NCBI GenBank assembly: GCA_944381255.1
Contig: CALWKL010000003.1
Span: forward strand, 1 to 12,921
Length of the DNA stretch: 12,921 bases
Source of the DNA: an uncultured Clostridia bacterium
Lineage (GTDB): Bacteria; Bacillota; Clostridia; Christensenellales; UBA1242
Direction of reading: 5' to 3'
Below are positions 7,504 to 12,921 of this stretch, piece after piece; positions within the stretch are counted from its first letter, which is position 1; every line of letters begins with the position of its first letter. A program made the position numbers and the translations under genes. A model generated the notes under the pieces. The model did no database searches. It worked only from the letters and a program-made list of their open reading frames with translations, and was not told the DNA's origin.

Positions 7504-7527
7504 AATTAGCCCCTTAAAGACTTAATA

Positions 7528-8001
7528 TTATCGCTCTTGCGCCACTGCTTGCTCTTTATCTTTACCCTCTTTTTTAGTAGCAGATTTTGAGACAATTTGT
7601 TCTGCAATATTAGGCCACATCTTAGCAAAAGCAAGCCACCACATCTTACTGCGTTTGCGTCTAATTGCCTTACCATGAGCCAATCTATCCGCATTCGGTA
7701 CATATAAAGCAAAGTCAAAATTATCTTCTGCACTACCATCTTCTAATACAATCTCTGCAAGTTTATCTGTGAATGCACCAAAACTACCATACTGTACGCT
7801 AAACTCGGTAACCAAATCAGCATTTTGAGTCTTATATATATGAGCACTGATTTTAGCTATCTGTCTAGGCAGTGGAGTAGTACCCAAAGCCATCATTGTC
7901 TTGACACAATTAATCATCTCGTTGACATCACCAGTTTTAATGATTTTATCTAATTCATCTATAGATTTTTGAATAGCATCATTTTTCGCATTTTTACTCA
8001 T
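7528..8001 (-). CDS. Hypothetical protein, 157 aa
   Basis: Not recognised. ATG 7999-8001 follows GAGGTG at a 6-nt gap; an in-frame ATG 27 nt upstream (8028) has no such site. The protein seems mostly alpha-helical: an amphipathic N-terminal half ('SIDELDKIIKTGDVNEMINCVKTMMALG', split here as 'SIDELDKIIK' and 'MINCVKTMM'), a middle domain, then a basic cluster 'KAIRRKRSKMWWLAFAKMW' (about 111-129) and a charged flexible tail. The basic-aromatic patch could touch RNA, DNA or membrane lipid; the sequence does not decide. It is the first gene of the operon with the 419-aa gene. Confidence 0.83.
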   Translation of the reverse strand: MSKNAKNDAIQKSIDELDKIIKTGDVNEMINCVKTMMALGTTPLPRQIAKISAHIYKTQNADLVTEFSVQYGSFGAFTDKLAEIVLEDGSAEDNFDFALYVPNADRLAHGKAIRRKRSKMWWLAFAKMWPNIAEQIVSKSATKKEGKDKEQAVAQER

Positions 8002-8064
8002 AATACACCTCACAAAATTGTTTTGCATACTAAAAAACGACCTCTACGAGAGTTTATTTAAAAT

Positions 8065-8085
8065 ATTACCATATGCCAAGGTAAT
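8065..8085. promoter_or_regulatory. Inverted repeat over the start site of the 157/419-aa operon
   Basis: ATTACC (8065-8070) and GGTAAT (8080-8085) form a 6-bp inverted repeat with a 9-nt spacer. The right arm overlaps the -10 box and the predicted start (near 8077) lies between the arms, the typical position of a repressor operator. No regulator gene is visible in the window. Confidence 0.35.
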
Positions 8086-8113
8086 TATATACCTAAAACA
8101 TGTAAAAAGTCAA
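8084..8113 (-). promoter_or_regulatory. Promoter of the 157/419-aa operon
   Basis: On the minus strand TTGACT (8108-8113), 18 nt, then a perfect TATAAT (8084-8089). The predicted start near 8077 gives a leader of about 75 nt before the 157-aa gene. Confidence 0.75.
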
Positions 8114-8372
8114 TAACTTATACCAAAATGAATTTTGTAAAATTTTTTTAAAATAAACAAACTAAATTTAACAAAATATACTTAAAAATATATATTAAAA
8201 TAAAAATAAAATACTGCAATTATATAAAGTGCAGTATATATTTAATTTATAAAATAATTTATAATTTAAAATATTAAAAGTTAAAAAATGTAACTTAGTG
8301 TATAAATTTAATCACATAGTAGCAGATTTTTGCAGTTAAGTGTCAAAAATATAATATATTTATATTTAAACC
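8114..8372. other. AT-rich non-coding gap
   Basis: About 260 nt, extremely AT-rich, with many A and T tracts and TTTAAA/ATATAT-like words. No credible ORF, tRNA or promoter was seen. The only structure worth naming is the hairpin at 8211-8237, listed separately. It lies between the promoter of the 157/419-aa operon and the 3' end of the ATPase operon, both on the minus strand. Confidence 0.6.
8211..8237 (-). terminator. Probable terminator of the ATPase/Cys-rich operon
   Basis: ATACTGCA (8211-8218) pairs perfectly with TGCAGTAT (8230-8237) around an 11-nt loop. Read on the minus strand it is followed by a U-rich but broken tail (TTTTATTTTTATTTT). It lies about 135 nt beyond the stop of the Cys-rich gene. 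Confidence 0.5.
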
Positions 8373-9071
8373 TTAAGACCTCATTATCCAATCAATGACT
8401 ATCTTTTTAATAGCGAAATACTCCTCTTTCTCAAACTGCATATTAGCAATACAATATTTTTTACTAGCAATGTGCGAACAAAACATACATTCATATACAT
8501 CAAAGCAGTCTTGCACAAATAGACAATTTATCGCTTTGTTACAACTAATGACATTATAACTATTGCTACAATTCTTAGAATCGTCTGTGCGTATACAAAA
8601 ATTACATGAGCCTGAGCGCTGAGAACTCATTAGAAAATCACAGCCACCGACACCATCGCAATAGACTATGTTCTTAGAGCCTCGACAATCGGTGCAGTTG
8701 TACACATTCTCACAACTGTAGATTGAATCACTCTTTGCAACATTTATTGATTCAAATACTCGATTAGTAGTACGCAAATTTACAGCATTCCAAATTTTAA
8801 TAATATCATCTAGATTGTGTACTTCACGCCTTTTTACCATCCAACCTGTGAGAGCATCACGCTTCTTCATATTATCGAATGTAATATAGCGCCCTGCACT
8901 AGTAGAGTCAGTCCACGCCTCTTCATTGGTAGTAGTATCATACACTTTTTGTGGTAGTCTTACATCAAAAGCGAATTTTGCAAGCAAATCGTCTAAACTA
9001 AACGTATTAGGGCGACCAAAAACCGCATTAAATATTTTGTTTACTACCTCTAGAGTCATTTTATCTGTCAT
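8373..9071 (-). CDS. Cysteine-ladder protein, 232 aa
   Basis: A conserved-looking protein of unknown function. Residues 1-104 form a mixed region with few cysteines ('VFGRPNTFSLDDLL', 'RLPQKVYDTTTNEEAW'). Residues 105-210 form a ladder: 14 cysteines at 120, 126, 129, 138, 144, 156, 159, 168, 177, 183, 189, 195, 198 and 207, so every gap is a multiple of three. The other residues in that phase are almost all Val, Ile, Leu, Ala, Ser or Thr. This suggests a solenoid or extended-helix fold with one cysteine-lined face. With no signal peptide the thiols would be reduced, so metal binding (zinc or Fe-S) is more likely than disulfides; that is inference. The ending 'KKYCIANMQFEKEEYF' resembles Cys-rich hypothetical proteins I recall from CPR bacteria. 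ATG 9071 follows AGGAGGA and overlaps the end of the ATPase gene by 11 nt, implying translational coupling. Confidence 0.88.
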   Translation of the reverse strand: MTDKMTLEVVNKIFNAVFGRPNTFSLDDLLAKFAFDVRLPQKVYDTTTNEEAWTDSTSAGRYITFDNMKKRDALTGWMVKRREVHNLDDIIKIWNAVNLRTTNRVFESINVAKSDSIYSCENVYNCTDCRGSKNIVYCDGVGGCDFLMSSQRSGSCNFCIRTDDSKNCSNSYNVISCNKAINCLFVQDCFDVYECMFCSHIASKKYCIANMQFEKEEYFAIKKIVIDWIMRS

Positions 9072-10932
9072 TTCTCTTTCCTCCTGTCCTTGCTGTTGAA
9101 TTCATAATTAAAATATCCTTTAGACTAAGCGTAGACTCACCGACAAAATCAAAGCCTTTGCGCTCTTTCTTTAGATTATTCTCATTATTCAAATCAGTAT
9201 CTTTATACACTTTTTGAATTCTAGGTACGCCCACAAAGTCCATAGTCCTACATTTCATTGCAGGCATCAACAAATCATGTGCAAGAATACGCACTACACA
9301 TTCACGATTTTGTAAATCGGTGATAAACTTGATTTTTTGCTCTCGAGAATCATCTAACGGTATCTTCATATTGATGTTATCCACCAATTCATTAGCATCA
9401 CCTTGAGACAATCTAAATATATAGTAATTGACTACATTAGCAAAAATTGACCTTTTGAGAGCATCGCTTATTTGGCTAAAATGCTGTCCAGCCAAAATCA
9501 CTCCTACATTGTACTTGCGTGCTTCAGACAAAAAACGCATCAAGATAGGATTTTCTACCACTGCTACTTCGTCTATAATAAATATTATATGCTCGCTAAA
9601 GGTATAATTTTGAGCCAAAATTAGTAATTGTTGCATTACAAGTCCTGCAATGATTTTGGTTACTTTATCGCCAAGCCTTGTGCGGTCCAGAGAAAATAAT
9701 GTCAAGAAATTATCGCTTATTTCACCCTGCAAATCGGCATCAATATTCATTTGATTGAAAACAGGCAACATTTCTACTTCATCAATAAGTGAAATTATAG
9801 GTGAAATTGCATCTGAGTATGAGGTCGTCTTTATCTCGTTGAACTCTGTCAAGAAAAATTCTTTTACACTGTGTGGGATATTGTCTCCCGCCTCGGCGAT
9901 AGTGCTATTACGAAATTCCAAATCTAAAATTAACCTTCTAAGATTGGTAAAATTGAATTTTTCTGTTGACAACAACAGCATTAACCCGTGTCTTAATACT
10001 CGCTCTAGCTTAGAATTGTACCCATTCGCAATTAAGCCTTTGAATATGTCTAGCAACAATTCTACAGATATGACTTTATCTTCACTGTGATTACCAAAAA
10101 GATTTATACTATCCTCAATATGTTTAAAATCAATTACCCTTCCCAATCCACCTATATCTTTCTCTAGTGAGGCATGTGGGTCAATTACCACCACACGATA
10201 ATTAGAGTTAAACATATCATTTTTGTTGATACTTTTGATAAAAGAGCCTATAAATTTTGATTTTCCACAACCACTTGCACCAAAAATAATAGAATGTCGG
10301 TCAAAATTTATACTGTTTTGGTCGAGATAATAGTTACCTTGTAAATACGGGAAAACATTGACTTGCAACAGAGCATTGACGGGGGTAGTCTTGAGTAAAT
10401 GCAAACTCTTATTTATGTCTAGGTACTTTGGCGCCTTCTTGTACAACAAATTATAATTAGATTCAAAGTTTACCGAAAGTATATCCTTTGGCAAAGCGGA
10501 TAACAGCCTATAACTGCGTGATGTACCCCTTTTGTTTGCAAAAACATACATTTGTGCAGATGATGAGAAAAATGTTTTCTTAAATTCAAATTGAATGCTA
10601 GTTACAATCTTATGCTTTTTAACATTTAGTTCATTGTATATATCTATTATATTTTGGTTAGGTTTTGCAAAAATTTTCCCTCTAAAGAAATTTTTGTCTT
10701 GTGGCGCTACCAACTCTACTTCTTTAAAAATAAAACTTGTAATACCATTGATAGAAGGAGGCAAACAACAATTTGTATTAGCAAAATAATGAATAGTATT
10801 ACCTTCAAACTGTACCAAAATGTACCATTTTGCAAAATAACTATTGTATTCGTACAAACTGTCTATAAGCCTCTGCCAATCATCAGCAGGCACATTTTTG
10901 GAAGTTAAATAAATTTCGTAAGTGTACCTCAT
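9061..10932 (-). CDS. VirB4/HerA-like ATPase of the FtsK-HerA superfamily
   Basis: A P-loop ATPase of the group that powers DNA translocation, conjugation or type IV pilus/secretion machines. From ATG 10932, which follows AAGAGG at a 5-nt gap, it has 623 aa; the frame runs up to 11001 but that start has no ribosome site and lies in the leuS terminator. Residues 1-200 form an N-terminal domain of unknown type. Walker A is GASGCGKS (218-225), 'VVVIDPHASLEKDI' (247-260) is the HerA-like 'DPHG/DPHA' box, Walker B is 'IIFIIDE' (449-455), and 'GVILAGQHFSQI' (477-488) is the glutamine-bearing motif that follows in HerA/VirB4 proteins. No membrane segment is evident, so it is probably a cytoplasmic motor docked on a membrane complex. 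No other secretion or pilus gene occurs in the window. It has its own promoter and is co-translated with the Cys-rich protein. The superfamily is sure; the exact role is not. Confidence 0.88.
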   Translation of the reverse strand: MRYTYEIYLTSKNVPADDWQRLIDSLYEYNSYFAKWYILVQFEGNTIHYFANTNCCLPPSINGITSFIFKEVELVAPQDKNFFRGKIFAKPNQNIIDIYNELNVKKHKIVTSIQFEFKKTFFSSSAQMYVFANKRGTSRSYRLLSALPKDILSVNFESNYNLLYKKAPKYLDINKSLHLLKTTPVNALLQVNVFPYLQGNYYLDQNSINFDRHSIIFGASGCGKSKFIGSFIKSINKNDMFNSNYRVVVIDPHASLEKDIGGLGRVIDFKHIEDSINLFGNHSEDKVISVELLLDIFKGLIANGYNSKLERVLRHGLMLLLSTEKFNFTNLRRLILDLEFRNSTIAEAGDNIPHSVKEFFLTEFNEIKTTSYSDAISPIISLIDEVEMLPVFNQMNIDADLQGEISDNFLTLFSLDRTRLGDKVTKIIAGLVMQQLLILAQNYTFSEHIIFIIDEVAVVENPILMRFLSEARKYNVGVILAGQHFSQISDALKRSIFANVVNYYIFRLSQGDANELVDNINMKIPLDDSREQKIKFITDLQNRECVVRILAHDLLMPAMKCRTMDFVGVPRIQKVYKDTDLNNENNLKKERKGFDFVGESTLSLKDILIMNSTARTGGKRNDR

Positions 10933-10949
10933 ACATACCTCTTGAAAGT

Positions 10950-10979
10950 AGTATATCATACTAAATTTTACAAAGTCAA
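10950..10979 (-). promoter_or_regulatory. Promoter of the ATPase/Cys-rich operon
   Basis: On the minus strand TTGACT (10974-10979), 18 nt, then TATACT (10950-10955). The predicted start near 10943 leaves a very short leader into AAGAGG. The -35 hexamer and spacer length match the promoter at 8084-8113. Confidence 0.7.
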
Positions 10980-10993
10980 TTAAATAATATGTA

Positions 10994-11023
10994 AAAAACA
11001 CACTACTTTACAAGTGTGTTTTT
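10994..11023 (-). terminator. Terminator of leuS
   Basis: AAAAACACACT (10994-11004) pairs perfectly over 11 bp with AGTGTGTTTTT (11013-11023), loop 8 nt. On the minus strand the stem runs into six U. It lies about 60 nt after the leuS stop and separates leuS from the ATPase operon. Confidence 0.85.
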
Positions 11024-11080
11024 ACATTTTTTACTTATTGCATTTTCCTAAAAATTATCAATATGATTTATATTTTGAAA

Positions 11081-12921
11081 CTATTTTACTATTAAGTTTA
11101 CAATTTTATTAGGTACATAAATTTCTTTTATAATAGTGCCAGATACTTTTACCGCCTCTTTGGCACGCGCGATGACTACATCTTTGTCCTCATTTAGAGC
11201 TATACGAATAGTTCCCTTCAACTTTCCATTTACTTGCACTGGTATATTTATTTCATTATCCTGCAATTTATCTTTATCATAAGTTGGGAAAGTAGTGCCT
11301 GTAATATCAGCACCAAATAATTTTTCATACATTTCTGCAGTAATGAAAGGCGCAAAAGGATACATTGCAATCAAAAACCTGCGGAGCTCTTCATAAGTAA
11401 TATACCCATCATCACGAACCTTATTGACAAAAATCATCATTTCGGCAATAGCGGTATTGTGAGAAAATGTGTTTATACCGTCTTCTACTTTCTTTACAAG
11501 TTTATTAAGTGCCACCTCGTGCTCGGCACTAACGATACCCTCACTATTAGGTTTGAGAATATTCTGCAAATCCCACACATTTGACACAAACTTTACACAG
11601 CCCTTGATACCTTGCTCATTCCAAATGCTATTCTGGTCATATTCCCCGCTAAACAGCATATACAATCTAAACACATCAGCCCCATATGGCTCAAGTACCG
11701 TCATTGGGTCCACTACGTTGCCTAGCGATTTACTCATTTTGTTGCCATCGGCACCTAGCACGACACCATTGCAAATACGCTTTAAAAACGGATATTCAAA
11801 AGGCACTTCTCCTATATCATATAAGAAGTGATGCCAAAAACTTGCATACAGCATATGGCGAGTTACATGCTCGTCTCCCCCAGTATACAAGTCTACTGCG
11901 CCCCAATATTTTAACTTGTCTTGTGAGACAAACTCTTTGTCATTTTTAGGGTCCAAAAAGCGCAACCAGTACCAGCTAGACCCAGCCCAGTTTGGCATAG
12001 TATCTGTCTCTCTGCGTGCTTGTCCCCCACATTTTGGGCACCTGCAATTCACCCATTCTGTTGCCTTGGCTAATGGACTATCGCCATTGTCATTTGGCTT
12101 ATAATCTTCGACAAAAGGTAACTTTAGAGGCAATTCATTCTCAGGCACAGGCACATAGCCACACTTTGGGCAAATCACTATTGGAAAAGGTTCTCCCCAG
12201 TATCGCTGACGGTTGAAAGGCCAGTCTTGCATCTTATAATTTATCTTTTTCTCGCCTAGATTGTGTTCTTCAAGATACTGAATCATCTTCTTTTGAGCAT
12301 CAGCCACATTTAAGCCATTTAAAAAATCGCTATTGACTAATGTACCATCTCCGACAAATGCTTCCTCTTTAATATTGCCACCACTGATGACCTCTACAAT
12401 ATCCAAGCCATACTTACGAGCGAACTCATAATCACGAGTATCGTGTGCTGGCACTGCCATCAAAGCACCCGTACCGTATCCCATAATTACATAATCAGCT
12501 ACATATATAGGTACAAGTTTACCTGTTACTGGGTTTACCGCCTTCACTCCCTCCAAGCATACGCCAGTCTTTTCTTTTGCTACTTTACGGTCTAGCTCAG
12601 GCTTATTCTTCGCTGTCTTGATATATTCTTCTACAGTTGAATAATTGGTAATATTGTCCTTTAATTTCTCTATGATAGGATTTTCAGGCGCCACTGCCAT
12701 AAAAGTTACACCAAAAAGAGTGTCTGGTCTAGTAGTAAAGACACGCAAGTACACCTCTGTACCTGCAATGGCAAAATTTAATTCAGCGCCCTCAGATTTT
12801 CCTATCCAGTTTCGTTGCATAGCTTTGACATAATCAGGGAAGTCGCAATGCTCGTGGTCTTGTAGCATTTTTTCAGCATAATCAGTCATTTTAAGATACC
12901 AGACATCACGCTCTTTTTGCA
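11081..12921 (-). CDS. leuS: Leucyl-tRNA synthetase, 5' end outside window
   Basis: Charges tRNA-Leu with leucine in the cytoplasm and edits mischarged tRNA. The frame stays open to the right edge: ten whole codons beyond the Met at 12889 read 'QKERDVWYLK', joining 'MTDYAEKMLQDHE', which is the LeuRS 'QWFLKIT.YA..LL' block. About 612 codons are present and roughly the first 150-200 residues, with the HIGH motif, are missing. Visible parts (counting from Met 12889): 'MQRNWIGKSEG'; editing domain with 'TTRPDTLFGVTFMAVAP' and 'VPAHDTRDYEFA'; 'FNRQRYWGEPFPIV'; two CPKC knuckles (likely zinc); 'ETDTMPNWAGSSWYWLRF'; KMSKS in 'GNKMSKSLGN'; anticodon-binding helices; and the C-terminal 'IPVQVNGKLKGTI' domain. 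It ends with TAG, followed by its own terminator. The 'MPNWAGSSWY' variant is one I associate with CPR and some other bacteria, in place of 'MDTFVDSSWY'. Confidence 0.97.
   Translation of the reverse strand, partial: QKERDVWYLKMTDYAEKMLQDHEHCDFPDYVKAMQRNWIGKSEGAELNFAIAGTEVYLRVFTTRPDTLFGVTFMAVAPENPIIEKLKDNITNYSTVEEYIKTAKNKPELDRKVAKEKTGVCLEGVKAVNPVTGKLVPIYVADYVIMGYGTGALMAVPAHDTRDYEFARKYGLDIVEVISGGNIKEEAFVGDGTLVNSDFLNGLNVADAQKKMIQYLEEHNLGEKKINYKMQDWPFNRQRYWGEPFPIVICPKCGYVPVPENELPLKLPFVEDYKPNDNGDSPLAKATEWVNCRCPKCGGQARRETDTMPNWAGSSWYWLRFLDPKNDKEFVSQDKLKYWGAVDLYTGGDEHVTRHMLYASFWHHFLYDIGEVPFEYPFLKRICNGVVLGADGNKMSKSLGNVVDPMTVLEPYGADVFRLYMLFSGEYDQNSIWNEQGIKGCVKFVSNVWDLQNILKPNSEGIVSAEHEVALNKLVKKVEDGINTFSHNTAIAEMMIFVNKVRDDGYITYEELRRFLIAMYPFAPFITAEMYEKLFGADITGTTFPTYDKDKLQDNEINIPVQVNGKLKGTIRIALNEDKDVVIARAKEAVKVSGTIIKEIYVPNKIVNLIVK

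Noticed and set aside
7506..7739. 77-aa minus-strand ORF
   Set aside because: It overlaps the 157-aa gene in another frame, has no ribosome site and an unlikely composition.
10933..11001. Upstream start of the ATPase at 11001
   Set aside because: It falls in the leuS terminator and upstream of the promoter at 10950-10979; ATG 10932 has a proper ribosome site.
9755..12833. Plus-strand ORFs of 60-140 codons opposite the ATPase and leuS genes
   Set aside because: They are antisense shadows of well-supported coding genes, without ribosome sites or promoters.
1..12921. Recoded TGA (Trp or Gly), as in some CPR or Mollicutes
   Set aside because: All recognised proteins read through at full length in the standard code, conserved Trp and Gly use TGG and GGN, and no in-frame TGA interrupts a conserved block.
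1..12921. CRISPR array, insertion sequence or tRNA gene
   Set aside because: I saw no regularly spaced repeats, transposase or terminal inverted repeats, and no cloverleaf with a TTC-type T loop on either strand.

Overview
This AT-rich window (roughly two thirds A+T by eye) uses the standard genetic code: ORFs close with TAA or TAG, Trp is TGG and no in-frame TGA is needed. Promoters are ordinary sigma70-type (TTGACA-like, 17-18 nt, TATAAT-like) and most starts have a Shine-Dalgarno sequence. The gene content suggests a small-genome bacterium of the Candidate Phyla Radiation (Patescibacteria), perhaps Saccharibacteria-like. The grounds are a VirB4/HerA-type ATPase followed by a cysteine-ladder protein of a kind I associate with that group, an archaeal/rickettsial-type ValRS without the C-terminal arm, and a LeuRS with the 'MPNWAGSSWY' motif. 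This lineage call is from memory of family features, not from a search.

Layout, left to right. (1) 77-1458, minus strand: a Ser/His-type signal peptidase I (SipW-like) followed by an unknown 287-aa protein that also has its own strong promoter inside the end of the peptidase gene. (2) 1557-1803, plus strand: a consensus promoter, a structured and apparently non-coding RNA of about 210 nt, and an intrinsic terminator; I do not recognise the RNA. (3) 1831-4421: valS with its own promoter and a long terminator hairpin. (4) 4510-6087, plus strand: two unknown proteins (237 and 263 aa) as an operon. (5) 6244-8113, minus strand: two more unknown proteins (157 and 419 aa), convergent with the previous pair and sharing a bidirectional terminator; the promoter carries an inverted repeat. 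(6) 8114-8372: very AT-rich non-coding DNA with one likely terminator. (7) 8373-10979, minus strand: a two-gene operon, the VirB4/HerA-like ATPase and the Cys-rich protein, overlapping by 11 nt. (8) 10994-12921, minus strand: the terminator of leuS and leuS itself, whose 5' end lies outside the window.

The genes whose function is clear are housekeeping: two editing class I tRNA synthetases and a signal peptidase. The ATPase belongs to families that power DNA or pilus/secretion machines and is co-translated with a protein whose 14 cysteines all lie in one residue phase modulo 3. The most interesting items are that Cys ladder and its ATPase partner, the unidentified RNA upstream of valS with two mutually exclusive helices at its 5' end, and the four unknown proteins between valS and the ATPase operon.
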